Numbered from the stretch's first letter, positions 47,961 through 57,576 are shown. The stretch is 64,000 bases of DNA from DATKRB01 sp035532415 (GCA_035532415.1 DATKRB010000023.1:86060-150059), one strand, 5' to 3'. The notes: generated by a model not told the origin, from the sequence alone. Numbers and translations: made by a program.

Positions 47961-49093
47961 GCGAGGACAGGGTACGAGAGGTGGAGGGGTCGGTGGGTTC
48001 CGCTGTCGACGGGACCGGCCCGATCGTCGGCGCCGGAGCGCCCGACCTTGCCGGGATCGAGCAGTCGGCGGCAAGGCAGATCGCTGCGACGTCGACGACG
48101 GAAGCGTTGTCGGCGGTCGAGACGGAGGTGCTGGGCAAGCGCTCGCCGCTGGCCCTCGCCCACCGCCGGCTGGGCGATCTCGCTCCCGAGGGCCGGCCCG
48201 AAGTGGGACGGGTCCTTCAGGAGGTGCGGGACCGACTGCGTTCGCTGGTAGGGGACCGGAGGGCGGTGTTGGCTGCGGCCGAGCGGGTCGCGGAACTGAC
48301 CGCGGACCGGCTCGACCTGACCGAGGTGGTGCCGGGTGCGACGGTGGCCCCGATGCGACGCGGGCACCTCCACCTGGTGACCCGGACCCGAGACGAGCTC
48401 GAGGACGTCTTCGTCGGGATGGGCTTTGAGGTGGCCGAGGGCCCCGAGGCCGAGACCGACTGGTACAACTTCGAAGCCCTCAACATCCCCCCGGCCCATC
48501 CGGCCCGGGGGATGTGGGACACCTTCTACCTGAAGCTCGGGGAGCCCGAGACGGCCCTCCTGCGCACGCACACCTCTCCCGTGCAGGTCCATCTCATGGA
48601 GTCGGCCGTCGCCCAGGGGTCGTTGCCGATCCACGCGGTCATGCCGGGCCGTTGCTACCGCCGGGACACACCCGACGCCCGGCACCTGCCGGTGTTCCAT
48701 CAGGTGGAGGGCCTCGTGGTGGACAGGGGGATCGGCTTCGGGGACCTGGCCGGCACCATCGAGACCTTCACCACCGCCTACTTCGGGTCCGACATCCACT
48801 CGCGGCTCCGGCCGGCGTACTTCCCCTTCACCGAGCCGTCCGCGGAATTCGAGATCACCTGCACGATCTGCCATGGCGCCGGTTGCCGGACCTGTACGGG
48901 AACCGGATGGATCGAGCTCGGCGGGTGCGGGATGGTCGACCCGTCCGTCTTCGACGCCGTGGGGATCGACGCGACCGTTTGGTCGGGTTTCGCCTTCGGG
49001 TTCGGGATCGACCGCTGCGCGCAGATGCGCCATCAGATCGCCGACATGAGGGCGCTTGTCGAGAACGACATCCGGTTCCTCAACCAGTTCTGA
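47957..49093 (+). CDS. pheS: phenylalanyl-tRNA synthetase alpha chain
   Basis: 378 residues. A coiled-coil tRNA-binding N-terminus (about 20-95), then the class II core: GHLHLVTRTRDELEDVFVGMGF, HTSPVQVHLM, PGRCYRRD (motif 2), and FGFGIDRCAQMRH (motif 3). The CTICHGAGCRTCTGTGW segment is usual in PheS. It pairs with PheT to charge tRNA-Phe. GTG at 47957 is supported by the overlapping leader ORF; a GTG at 47915 would lie within it. Confidence 0.95.
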   Translation: MSEDRVREVEGSVGSAVDGTGPIVGAGAPDLAGIEQSAARQIAATSTTEALSAVETEVLGKRSPLALAHRRLGDLAPEGRPEVGRVLQEVRDRLRSLVGDRRAVLAAAERVAELTADRLDLTEVVPGATVAPMRRGHLHLVTRTRDELEDVFVGMGFEVAEGPEAETDWYNFEALNIPPAHPARGMWDTFYLKLGEPETALLRTHTSPVQVHLMESAVAQGSLPIHAVMPGRCYRRDTPDARHLPVFHQVEGLVVDRGIGFGDLAGTIETFTTAYFGSDIHSRLRPAYFPFTEPSAEFEITCTICHGAGCRTCTGTGWIELGGCGMVDPSVFDAVGIDATVWSGFAFGFGIDRCAQMRHQIADMRALVENDIRFLNQF

Positions 49094-49114
49094 GGATCGG
49101 GGAGGAGAGGACGC

Positions 49115-51640
49115 GTGCGGGCACCACTGTCGTGGTTGAGGGACTTCTCCCCGTTCGGGGACGACGCGGCCGAGCTGGCAGCGACGCTCGACGATCTCGG
49201 GCTCGTCGTCGAGGGGATCGAGCGCGTCGGCGAGGGGCTCGGGGACCTCGTGGTGGCCCGGGTCGAAGAGATCGCGGCCATCCCCGGTGCCGACCGGATC
49301 CGGCGAGTCGTCGTCGAAACCGGCACCGGCCGGGTGGAGGTGGTCTGCGGCGCTTCCAACTTCGCCGCCGGCGACCTCGTCCCACTGGCCCCGGTGGGAG
49401 CGGTCCTGCCGGGTGGGATGGCCATCGCCCGCCGGAAGATGAAGGGCGTGGTCTCCGAGGGGATGCTCTGCTCGGGTCGGGAGCTGGGGCTGTCCGAGGA
49501 CCAGGACGGCCTGCTCCTGCTGAGCGAGCTCGAAGGGGCGCGTCCGGGACTCCCGCTCACCGAGGCCCTCGGTCTCGTCCCCGACGTGGTCTTCGACCTC
49601 GCGGTGGAGGGCAACCGGCCCGACGCCTGGTGCATGGCCGGGGTGGCCCGTGATCTGGCGGCCCGCCTGCACCTCCCCTTCGTGCTGCCCGACCCGGCTC
49701 TTCCCCCCGAGGCCGGCGCTGCGGTCGGCGAGCTGGCGTCACTCGTGGTGGAATCGACCCTCCTCTGTCCCCGGATGACCGCACGGGTGCTGACCGGCGT
49801 GAGGGTCGGCCCGTCGCCCCGCTGGCTGGCCCGGCGGCTCACCCTGGCCGGCATGCGGCCGATCAACAACGTGGTGGACGCGTCCAACTACGTCATGCTC
49901 GAGCTCGGACAGCCGACGCACCCCTACGATCTCGCCCGGCTCCCCGGCTCGGGGCTGGTGGTCCGCGCTGCCCGGCGGGGCGAGAGAGTCGAGACGCTCG
50001 ACGGGGTGGTCCGGACCCTCGGGGTGCCTGGTCGGGGGCTCGGCGACCTCGGGGCCGATTGTGTCATCTGCGACGCCGAGGGCACCCCGGTGGGGATCGG
50101 AGGGGTGATGGGCGGCTCCTCCTCGGAGATCTCCCCCGGGACGGCCACCGTGCTGGTCGAGACCGCCTACTTCACCCCGATGGCGATCGCCCGCACCTCG
50201 CGCCGCCTCGCCCTGCGGACCGAGGCGTCAGCCCGCTTTGAGCGGGGGACCGACCCGTGGGGTGTCGACCGGGCCACCGACCGGTTCTGTGAGCTGGTGG
50301 CCATGAGCTCGCCCGACCTCGTGCTGGCGCCTGGCCAGCTCGAGGTGCGGGGAGACGTCCCCGGCCCGGTCCGGGTGACCGTGGACCCGGCGCGGGTGAA
50401 CGCCCTCCTCGGGACGCAGCTCGGCGCCCAGGACGTCGGTGGTCTGCTCGGGCCCCTGGGCTTCGGGTTCGACCTGACCGGCCCGTCGATGGTGGTCACG
50501 GTGCCCACCAACCGGCCCGACGTGAGACCGGAGCCGTACGGGTTCCACGACGTGGTGGAGGAGGTGGCGCGCTGCTACGGCTACTCGAGGATCCCCCGCC
50601 GCCGTCCTTCGTGGCCTCAGCCGGGGGCGCTCACCGTGTACCAGCGCGAGCGGCGTCTCACGCGCGACGTCCTGGCCGGGCTCGGGGCGTCCGAGGCGGT
50701 GACGTCGAGCCTCGTCGCTGCGACCGACGACACCCGTCTCGGCCTTGACGGCCCGGGCGTCGAGGTGGAGAACCCCTTGGTCGGCGAAGAGGGGTTCCTC
50801 CGCCGATCCCTCCTGCCCGGGCTGCTCCGGAGCCTGGCGCGCAACGTCGACCGGCGACAGGGGGACATCCGCCTGTTCGAGGTGGGGACCGTCTTCGACC
50901 CGCCGATCGAGGGAGATCGCACGGTGGAGCGAAGCGGCGCCGGCGGTACCGGGACGACCGAGCTGCCCGGTGAGCGCGAGCTGCTCGCCGTGGCGCTCGC
51001 CGGTCCGGGCGACGACGGGCGGGCGGCGGTCGCCGCATGGCGGGTCCTGGCCGAGGCGCTCCGGCTGGTCGACGTGTTCGTTGTGGCACCAGGCCCGCAG
51101 GGCGTGCCGTCCGGTGCCTCCGGGGACTCCCTCGCGCAGGGCGTGCCGACCGCCGTGCCGGCGGGGCTGCACCCGACCCGCTCCGCCCGCCTGGTCTCCG
51201 GGGAGGGGACGGTGGTCGGAACGGTTGGAGAGGTGGATCCCCGCGTGGTGTCGGACTTCGGCGCCGGCTCCGGGCGGATCGGGTGGCTCGAGGTGGATCT
51301 CGGCCTCCTCCTGAACCCCGCCGTCCTACCCCGCCGATCCGAGCTCGCCCGCCCGGTCAGCCGGTTCCCGTCCTCCGACGTCGACCTGGCCGTCGTGGCG
51401 GGCGACGAGGTCCCCGCCGAACGGGTTGCTCGGGCGCTGGCCACCGCCGGCGGCGAACTGCTGGAGTCGGTCGTGCTCTTTGACGTCTTCCGGGGGGAGG
51501 CGATCGGGAGCGGTCGCCGGAGCCTCACCTTCCGCCTGAGGTTCTGCGCCCTCGACCGCACGCTGACCGATGCCGAGGTCGGCGCGCTCCGCCAGACCTG
51601 CATCGATGCGGCGGCCGCCGTGGGCGCCACCCTCCGGTAG
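49115..51640 (+). CDS. pheT: phenylalanyl-tRNA synthetase beta chain
   Basis: 841 residues. Domains in order: N-terminal MRAPLSWLRDFSPF, EMAP/tRNA-binding OB fold (about 40-150, CGASNFAAGD), B3/B4 editing domain, B5 DNA-like domain (RVTVDPARVNALLGTQL), class II-like catalytic-inactive core, and C-terminal ferredoxin-like anticodon-binding domain (SRFPSSDVDLAVV through SLTFRLRF). Edits and recognises tRNA-Phe. GTG 21 bases after the pheS stop with GGGGAGGAG upstream. Confidence 0.96.
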   Translation: MRAPLSWLRDFSPFGDDAAELAATLDDLGLVVEGIERVGEGLGDLVVARVEEIAAIPGADRIRRVVVETGTGRVEVVCGASNFAAGDLVPLAPVGAVLPGGMAIARRKMKGVVSEGMLCSGRELGLSEDQDGLLLLSELEGARPGLPLTEALGLVPDVVFDLAVEGNRPDAWCMAGVARDLAARLHLPFVLPDPALPPEAGAAVGELASLVVESTLLCPRMTARVLTGVRVGPSPRWLARRLTLAGMRPINNVVDASNYVMLELGQPTHPYDLARLPGSGLVVRAARRGERVETLDGVVRTLGVPGRGLGDLGADCVICDAEGTPVGIGGVMGGSSSEISPGTATVLVETAYFTPMAIARTSRRLALRTEASARFERGTDPWGVDRATDRFCELVAMSSPDLVLAPGQLEVRGDVPGPVRVTVDPARVNALLGTQLGAQDVGGLLGPLGFGFDLTGPSMVVTVPTNRPDVRPEPYGFHDVVEEVARCYGYSRIPRRRPSWPQPGALTVYQRERRLTRDVLAGLGASEAVTSSLVAATDDTRLGLDGPGVEVENPLVGEEGFLRRSLLPGLLRSLARNVDRRQGDIRLFEVGTVFDPPIEGDRTVERSGAGGTGTTELPGERELLAVALAGPGDDGRAAVAAWRVLAEALRLVDVFVVAPGPQGVPSGASGDSLAQGVPTAVPAGLHPTRSARLVSGEGTVVGTVGEVDPRVVSDFGAGSGRIGWLEVDLGLLLNPAVLPRRSELARPVSRFPSSDVDLAVVAGDEVPAERVARALATAGGELLESVVLFDVFRGEAIGSGRRSLTFRLRFCALDRTLTDAEVGALRQTCIDAAAAVGATLR

Positions 51641-51665
51641 CGTTGGGCGTCGCCCCGGGGGCGAT

Positions 51666-51705
51666 TTGTATGGCTATGCGATGTCCTGTATAAGATTGCG
51701 TTATG
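51666..51705 (+). promoter_or_regulatory. argC promoter with candidate ArgR operators
   Basis: TTGTAT (51666-51671), 17 bases, TATAAG (51689-51694); transcription would begin at or just before the ATG at 51703 (TAAGAT, 51691-51696, also lies 6 bases before it). The segment is strikingly AT-rich for this genome. Two imperfect palindromes overlap it: GTATGGCTATGC (51668-51679) and ATAAGATTGCGTTAT (51690-51704), about two helical turns apart, as paired ARG boxes usually are. Confidence 0.5.
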
Positions 51706-52725
51706 AAGGCTGGGATCGTCGGTGCGTCCGGGTACGCCGGGATCGAGTTGCTCCGGATCTGCGCGAGCCATCCCGCCCTCGACGTGGTGGTGGCGACCGC
51801 CAATACGAAAGCGGGCGAGCGGCTCGCGTCGGACGCCCCGTCCCTCGGTGGGTACTACCCGACCATGTCGTACGAGCGATTCGATCCGGATCTGCTCGAC
51901 GGGCTCGACGTGGTCTTCTTCGCCCTGCCCCACGGCGAGTCCCAGAAGGTCCTCCCTTCGATCGAGAGCCGGGTGGGCGCGGTGGTCGACCTGGCCGCGG
52001 ACTTCCGGTTGAAGGATCCCGGCCTGTACCCGACCTGGTACGGGGCGGCACACTCCGCTCCCGAGCTCCTGGGCCGGTTCGCGTACGGGTTGCCCGAGCT
52101 GTTCCGGGGCGGGTTGATCGGGGCCCGGTGGGTCGCCGCCGCCGGGTGCTACCCGACCGCGGCGGCGCTGGCGCTGGCTCCGCTCGTGCGGGCCGGACTC
52201 GTCGAACGGTCCGGCATCGTCGTCGACGCGGTGAGCGGTGTCTCCGGGGCCGGTCGGGCCCCGAGCGAGCGGTTGCACTTCGCGGCGGTGGACGGCGACT
52301 TCCTCGCCTACGGCCTGCTCCGTCACCGGCACACGCCGGAGATCGAGCAGGCGGCCGGGGCCCAGGTCCTGTTCACCCCGCACCTGGCGCCGATGGTCCG
52401 CGGGATCCTGGCCACGTGTTACGCGCGTCCGGCGGCGGGCGCGGGGGAGCTCTCCACCTCGGACGTGCTCGGCGTCCTCGGAGACTCCTACGCCGGCGAG
52501 CCCTTCGTGACGGTGGTCGAGCAGTCGCCGTCGACCAAGGCCACCGCGGGCTCCAACTGCGCCCAGTTGACGGCCCGGGTGGACCCGAGGACCGGCTGGG
52601 TGGTGGTCCTCTGCGCTCTCGACAACCTGGTGAAGGGCGCGTCGGGCCAGGCGGTGCAGTGCGCCAACCTGGCGCTCGGGCTACCCGAGACGACCGGCCT
52701 GCCACTGGTGGGGCTCTACCCGTGA
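51703..52725 (+). CDS. argC: N-acetyl-gamma-glutamyl-phosphate reductase
   Basis: 340 residues. GIVGASGYAGIELLRI binds NADP, the catalytic Cys is in AAGCYPTAA, and HRHTPEIEQ plus HLAPMVRGI supply substrate-binding His. It reduces N-acetylglutamyl phosphate to the semialdehyde. It opens the cluster argCJBDFRGH; argJ makes argA and argE unnecessary. Confidence 0.97.
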   Translation: MKAGIVGASGYAGIELLRICASHPALDVVVATANTKAGERLASDAPSLGGYYPTMSYERFDPDLLDGLDVVFFALPHGESQKVLPSIESRVGAVVDLAADFRLKDPGLYPTWYGAAHSAPELLGRFAYGLPELFRGGLIGARWVAAAGCYPTAAALALAPLVRAGLVERSGIVVDAVSGVSGAGRAPSERLHFAAVDGDFLAYGLLRHRHTPEIEQAAGAQVLFTPHLAPMVRGILATCYARPAAGAGELSTSDVLGVLGDSYAGEPFVTVVEQSPSTKATAGSNCAQLTARVDPRTGWVVVLCALDNLVKGASGQAVQCANLALGLPETTGLPLVGLYP

Positions 52726-52795
52726 ACCGGCTGCCGGCGAGTGGGCGGGCGGGGACGGGGCGTCGCTCCCGGACGACTTCGGAGAGGGTGGCCCG

Positions 52796-53965
52796 ATGAG
52801 CGTGACGGCGGCCCGGGGTTTCGTCGCGGCGGGAGGGAGCGCCGGGATCAAGGCCGGAGGCCTGCCCGACATCGCCGTCGTGGCCACCGAGGGCGCCGTC
52901 CCGGCCGCCGCCGCCGCGGTCTTCACCTCCAACCGGGCGGCCGCGGCGCCGGTTCAGGTGAGCCGGGCCCATCTCGAGGTCTCCGGCGGCCGCGCCTCGG
53001 CCGTGGTGCTGACCTCGGGCAACGCCAACGCGGCCACGGGCCGGGGCGGGATGGCGGCGGCGAGGCGGCTCTGCGAGCTGGTCGGGCTCGGTGTCGGCGT
53101 CCCGCTCCAACAGGTCCTCGTCTGCCAGACGGGCCTCATCGGGGTGCCGTTCCCGATCGGCGTCGTCGAGCCGGCGGTCGGCCCCGTGGTGGCCGCTCTT
53201 GACGGCGGCGAGCAGGCGGCCGCGGCCGCGGCCGCGGCCATCATGACCACCGACACGGTGCGCAAGGAAGTCGTCGTCGCCGGTGGGGGGTTCACGGTGG
53301 GAGGCATGGCGAAGGGCGCCGCGATGCTCGCGCCGGACATGGCGACGATGCTGGCCGTGCTCACCACCGACGCCCGTTGCGACGCCGTCCTGCTCCGGCG
53401 GGTCCTTCGGGAGGCGGTCGCCGGGACGTTCAACCGGATGACGGTGGACGGTGCCACCTCCACCAATGACACCGTGGTGCTCCTGGCCAGCGGCCGCGCC
53501 GGACCCGTCGGAACCGAGGCCCTCGCGGAGGCGGTGGCCGAGGCGTGCGGGTCGCTCACCGCCCAGATGGTGGCCGACGCCGAGGGGGCGACCAAGGTGG
53601 TCCGCGTTCGGGTCACCGGGGCCCGCTCGGAGGGCGAGGCCCACAGAGCCGCCCGCAAGGTCGCCGATTCACTTCTGGTGAAGTGCTCGCTCAACGGGGA
53701 GGACCCCTACTGGGGGCGGGTGGTGAGCGAGCTCGGCAGCGCGGGGGTCGAGTTCGACCTCGAGCGGGTCGCCGTCTCCTACGGGGGGATCGCCGTGTGC
53801 GTGGGCGGCGAGGGGATGGAGCACGATCGGGGGGCGGTGGCCACCCATATGGCGGGGCGGCACGTCGAGATCCTCGGCGACCTGGGTCTGGGCGACGGCT
53901 CCGCGGCGGTGCTCGCCACCGACCTCGGTCACGGGTACATCGACGAGAACCGGACGACGTCGTGA
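52796..53965 (+). CDS. argJ: glutamate N-acetyltransferase / amino-acid acetyltransferase
   Basis: 389 residues. The autoproteolysis site with its Thr nucleophile is in MLAPDMATMLAVLTTDA; TSGNANAATG and NRMTVDGATSTNDT are family blocks. It recycles the acetyl group from N-acetylornithine to glutamate. ATG at 52796 follows a 70-base gap with GAGAGGGTGG upstream. Overlaps argB by GTGA. Confidence 0.96.
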   Translation: MSVTAARGFVAAGGSAGIKAGGLPDIAVVATEGAVPAAAAAVFTSNRAAAAPVQVSRAHLEVSGGRASAVVLTSGNANAATGRGGMAAARRLCELVGLGVGVPLQQVLVCQTGLIGVPFPIGVVEPAVGPVVAALDGGEQAAAAAAAAIMTTDTVRKEVVVAGGGFTVGGMAKGAAMLAPDMATMLAVLTTDARCDAVLLRRVLREAVAGTFNRMTVDGATSTNDTVVLLASGRAGPVGTEALAEAVAEACGSLTAQMVADAEGATKVVRVRVTGARSEGEAHRAARKVADSLLVKCSLNGEDPYWGRVVSELGSAGVEFDLERVAVSYGGIAVCVGGEGMEHDRGAVATHMAGRHVEILGDLGLGDGSAAVLATDLGHGYIDENRTTS

Positions 53966-54900
53966 GCGCCGTTCCGGTGAGCAGCAACCCCTCGGCCACC
54001 GCATCGCTGCTGGTGGAGGCCATCCCCTACATCCGGCAATTCTGGGGAAAGGTGGTGGTGGTGAAGTACGGGGGCAACGCGCTGGCCGCCGGCGGGGCGC
54101 TCCCGGGGCCGGACGCCACGGGGGAGGGACCGCCGGCAGGAGTTGCCCGAGGGGGCGACGACGCGGCCCTGGCTGCTTTTGCCCAGGATGTCGTGCTGGT
54201 GCGGTCGGTGGGAATGCTGCCGGTCGTGATCCACGGTGGCGGTCCTCAGATCGGTGACCTCATGCGAAGGCTGGGCAAGGAGGTGTCCTTCCGGGACGGC
54301 CTGCGCGTGACCGACGCCGAGACCCTCGACATCGCCCGGATGGTGCTCGTCGGCAAGGTCAACCGGGACATCGTCTCTGCCATAAACGTCCACGGCTCCC
54401 TGGCGGTCGGCCTTTCGGGCGAGGACGCGAACCTCATAACCGCGACACCTCGATCGGCCGATCTCGGCTACGTCGGCGACGTGCTCGGCGTGGACCCCAC
54501 CATGCTGCGGCGGCTGCTCGCGCAGGGGCTGGTCCCCGTGGTGGCCACCATCGGGGTCGGCCAGGGGGGGCAGGCGTACAACATCAACGCCGACACCGTG
54601 GCAGGTGCGATCGCCGAAGCGCTCGAGGCCGAGAAGCTGGTCTTCCTGACCGACGTCGAGGGCCTCCGATCGCGGGCCGACGACCCGGGTTCCCTCGTGC
54701 ACCAGGCGACCGCGTCACAGCTCGACGAGATGATCGTCTCGGGGGCGGCATCGGGCGGGATGGTACCGAAGGTGGAGGCTTGCGCCCGGGCGGTCCGGGG
54801 GGGCGTGCGCCACGCCCACATCCTCGACGGCCGGGTCCCGCATTCCCTGCTGCTCGAGCTCTTCACCGACAGCGGCGTCGGAACGATGGTCGGCCCGTGA
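53962..54900 (+). CDS. argB: acetylglutamate kinase
   Basis: 312 residues. KVVVVKYGGNAL starts the amino-acid kinase fold, VVIHGGGPQIGDLM binds substrate, and NINADTVAGAIAEAL binds ATP. A Gly/Pro-rich insert of about 25 residues (GGALPGPDATGEGPPAG) follows the first strand and is not usual in the family. The N-terminal helix SLLVEAIPYIRQFWGK suggests the arginine-sensitive hexameric form. GTG overlaps argJ (GTGA). Confidence 0.96.
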   Translation: MSAVPVSSNPSATASLLVEAIPYIRQFWGKVVVVKYGGNALAAGGALPGPDATGEGPPAGVARGGDDAALAAFAQDVVLVRSVGMLPVVIHGGGPQIGDLMRRLGKEVSFRDGLRVTDAETLDIARMVLVGKVNRDIVSAINVHGSLAVGLSGEDANLITATPRSADLGYVGDVLGVDPTMLRRLLAQGLVPVVATIGVGQGGQAYNINADTVAGAIAEALEAEKLVFLTDVEGLRSRADDPGSLVHQATASQLDEMIVSGAASGGMVPKVEACARAVRGGVRHAHILDGRVPHSLLLELFTDSGVGTMVGP

Positions 54901-54934
54901 CGGCCGACGGGGAGCAGGGTCGGCCCGTGACGGC
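54888..54934 (+). repeat. 17-bp direct repeat duplicating the argB stop / argD start
   Basis: GGTCGGCCCGTGACGGC occurs at 54888-54904 and again at 54918-54934, 30 bases apart. The first copy holds the argB stop and overlapping GTG (54897); the second holds an in-frame GTG (54927). argD thus has two equivalent GTGA-context starts ten codons apart. Confidence 0.85.
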
Positions 54935-56102
54935 ACCGGCCCGTCGCGTGCTCATGCGCACCTACGCGGAGCCGCCGGTCACCTTCGTCCGCGGGGAGGG
55001 CACCCAGCTGTTCGACACGGAGGGCCGGCGCTATCTCGACTTCATCACCGGCCTGGCGGTGGTGTCCCTCGGGCACGCCCACCCCGTGGTCGCCGAGGCG
55101 ATCGCCCGTCAGGCCAGGACGCTCAGCCACGTCTCCAACCTCTACGGCAACGAGCTGGCCCCGGAGGTGGCCGCCACCATCGATCGGCTCATCGGCGGCG
55201 GAACCCACCCGGCCGGCGGGCAGATCTTCTTCACCAACTCGGGTGCCGAGGCCAACGAGTGCGCGCTGAAGCTGGCCCGCCGATGGGCGGGTCCCGGTCG
55301 CCACGTGGTGGTCTCCACCCTGGGCTCGTTCCACGGGCGCACGCTGGCCACGTTGGCGGCCACGGGCCAACCCGAGAAGCACGGGCCGTTCGAGCCACTG
55401 CCCGAGGGATTCGTGCACGTTCCCTACGACGACCTGCCGGCTCTCGACGAGGCGCTCGATCCGTCCACGGTGGCCGCCGTGCTGGTCGAGCCCATTCAGG
55501 GCGAGGGCGGAGTCGTCGTGCCGTCGTCGGACTATCTGAGCGGGGTGCGCGACCTCTGTACCGAACGGGGTGTGCTGCTGATGGTCGACGAGGTCCAGAC
55601 CGGGTTCGGGCGGACGGGGAGGTGGTTCGGCTTTCAGGCCCAGGGGCTCGAGCCGGATGTGGTCACCATGGCCAAGGCACTGGGGAACGGGATGCCGGTG
55701 GGCGCCTGCTGGGCCCGGGCCGAGGTTGCCGCGGCGTTCGGACCCGGCGACCACGGGTCGACGTTCGGCGGGCAGCCGCTGGCGTTGGCGGCCGTCCGAG
55801 CGACGCTCGAGGTCATGGAGCGCGAGGACGTCCCGGCCCGTGCCCTGCGAGCGGGGTCCCGGCTGGCCGCCGGCCTCGCCGGGCTTCCCGGGGTCCTGTC
55901 GGTCCGGGGCCAAGGTCTGCTGCTGGCCGCCGTCCTGAGCGTGCCGGCCTCCCAGGTCGCCGCGGGTGCGCTGGCGGCGGGGCTGGTGGTCAACCCGGTC
56001 CGGCCGGACACGATACGGCTGGCCCCGCCGCTCCTCGTGTCCGACGCCGAGATCGACGAGGCCCTCGCCGTGCTGGCCGGCGTCCTCGGGGGACTGGTGT
56101 GA
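54897..56102 (+). CDS. argD: acetylornithine aminotransferase
   Basis: 401 residues from GTG 54897, or 391 from GTG 54927. Class III PLP fold: NSGAEANECALKLAR, LGSFHGRTLATLAATG, VDEVQTGFGRTGRW and MAKALGNGMPVGACW with the PLP lysine, then STFGGQPLALAA. It transaminates N-acetylglutamate semialdehyde. The upstream start overlaps argB as GTGA; the downstream one has GGGGAGCAGG nearby. Confidence 0.95.
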   Translation: MTADGEQGRPVTAPARRVLMRTYAEPPVTFVRGEGTQLFDTEGRRYLDFITGLAVVSLGHAHPVVAEAIARQARTLSHVSNLYGNELAPEVAATIDRLIGGGTHPAGGQIFFTNSGAEANECALKLARRWAGPGRHVVVSTLGSFHGRTLATLAATGQPEKHGPFEPLPEGFVHVPYDDLPALDEALDPSTVAAVLVEPIQGEGGVVVPSSDYLSGVRDLCTERGVLLMVDEVQTGFGRTGRWFGFQAQGLEPDVVTMAKALGNGMPVGACWARAEVAAAFGPGDHGSTFGGQPLALAAVRATLEVMEREDVPARALRAGSRLAAGLAGLPGVLSVRGQGLLLAAVLSVPASQVAAGALAAGLVVNPVRPDTIRLAPPLLVSDAEIDEALAVLAGVLGGLV

Positions 56103-57067
56103 CGACGCGCCATCTCCTTGACGTCGACGACCTGGCCCCTCACGAGCTCGATGCCGTGCTGGCCCTCGCCGAACGCCCCGAGCTCCCGCGCCTGCTGGCG
56201 GGCCACGGAGTTGCGATGCTCTTCGAGAAGCCGTCGGCCCGGACCCGGAACGCCACGGAGATGGCCGTGTTCACCCTGGGGGGCCATCCGCTCTACCAGC
56301 AGGGACACGAGGTGGGTCTCGACACGCGCGAGCCGGCCGAGGACGTCGCCCGGACGTTGGCCTGCTACCACCGGTTGCTGTGCGCCCGGGTGTTCGACCA
56401 CCGGACGCTGGCCCGCATGGCCGACGCGCTCGATGCCGGAGGGTTCGGCGTCCCGGTGGTCAACCTGCTTTCGGACCGGGCACACCCTTGCCAGTCGGTG
56501 GCCGATCTGCTGACCCTGCGCGAGACGCTCACTCCGGGGGACCCGTCGGCAACGGCCCTGGCGGGCCGGTCGATCGCCTACGTGGGCGACGCCAACAACG
56601 TGTGCCGATCGCTGGCCAAGGCGGCGGTGATGGCCGGCATGGCCGTCTCCGTGGGAGCTCCGGGGGGGTACCAGATGACCGACCTCGACGCGCAGGAGAT
56701 CCGTGAACTTGCCGGGAGGGCCGGACGGGGGGGAACCCTGCTCCTCACCGAGGACCCGGCCGAAGCGGTGAAGGGGGCCGACGCCCTGTACACGGACGTG
56801 TGGACGTCAATGGGCCAGGAGGACGAGGCGGCCGTCCGGCGGCGCAGCTTCGCCGGCTATGGGGTCGATGCCCGCCTGCTCGGCCTGGCGTCCCCGTCGG
56901 CGGTCGTCCTCCATTGCCTTCCCGCGCACAGGGGTGAGGAGATCTCCGCCGAGGTCGTCGACGGTCCGAGGAGCGTCGTGTGGCGTCAGGCGGCTCACCG
57001 GCTCACGGCCATGCGGGGGCTGTTCGCCTGGCTCGTCGATGCCGGTACCGCCGGTGGACCGGCATGA
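56099..57067 (+). CDS. argF: ornithine carbamoyltransferase
   Basis: 322 residues. The carbamoyl-phosphate loop reads FEKPSARTRNATEMA instead of the common STRTR, a variant I believe occurs in some actinobacterial enzymes. HPCQSVADLLT and the OTC-specific HCLPAHRGEEIS are present. It makes citrulline using carbamoyl phosphate from carAB. GTG overlaps argD (GTGA), and its stop overlaps argR (ATGA). Confidence 0.95.
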   Translation: MTTRHLLDVDDLAPHELDAVLALAERPELPRLLAGHGVAMLFEKPSARTRNATEMAVFTLGGHPLYQQGHEVGLDTREPAEDVARTLACYHRLLCARVFDHRTLARMADALDAGGFGVPVVNLLSDRAHPCQSVADLLTLRETLTPGDPSATALAGRSIAYVGDANNVCRSLAKAAVMAGMAVSVGAPGGYQMTDLDAQEIRELAGRAGRGGTLLLTEDPAEAVKGADALYTDVWTSMGQEDEAAVRRRSFAGYGVDARLLGLASPSAVVLHCLPAHRGEEISAEVVDGPRSVVWRQAAHRLTAMRGLFAWLVDAGTAGGPA

Positions 57068-57576
57068 GGGTGACCAAGCACCAGCGGCAGCACAGGATCG
57101 GCAATCTGCTCGAGTCACGCGTGGTGGCCAGCCAGGCCCAGCTGGTCGAGCTGCTGGCGGCCGACGGAGTGGAGGCAACCCAGACGACCGTGTCCCGTGA
57201 CCTCGAGGACCTCGGAGCGGTGAAGGTCAGGCTCCCCGGCGGCGAGACGGCGTACGCCCTGCCCGAGCTGCCGACCCAGCAGATCGCCCCGGTCGACCAT
57301 CTCCGCCGGGTGCTGGGGGAATGGGTCGTGGAGATCTCCCACTCGGCCAATCTGGTCGTCCTCCGGACGCCGCCGGGCTCGGCGCATGTCGTAGGCTCGG
57401 CGCTCGACCGCAGCGGCAGGCCCGACGTGCTGGGCACGGTGGCCGGTGACGATACCGTTCTGGTGGTGGTCGACGAGCGCCAGGGTGGTGCTGTGGTCGC
57501 CGACGAGCTGACGCTCATCGCAGGGTTGCAGGTGCGCCCCTCGCGCCGGAGACCGGGATCGCCGAAGCAGAGGTGA
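57064..57576 (+). CDS. argR: arginine repressor
   Basis: 170 residues. Winged helix N-terminus with TQTTVSRDLEDLGAVKVRL, and C-terminal hexamerisation/arginine-binding domain (GTVAGDDTVLVVV, the two Asp binding arginine). Arginine-bound ArgR represses arg promoters; the candidate operators before argC are in the same cluster. Its TGA lies in the first unit of the five-copy repeat that separates it from argG. Confidence 0.96.
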   Translation: MRVTKHQRQHRIGNLLESRVVASQAQLVELLAADGVEATQTTVSRDLEDLGAVKVRLPGGETAYALPELPTQQIAPVDHLRRVLGEWVVEISHSANLVVLRTPPGSAHVVGSALDRSGRPDVLGTVAGDDTVLVVVDERQGGAVVADELTLIAGLQVRPSRRRPGSPKQR

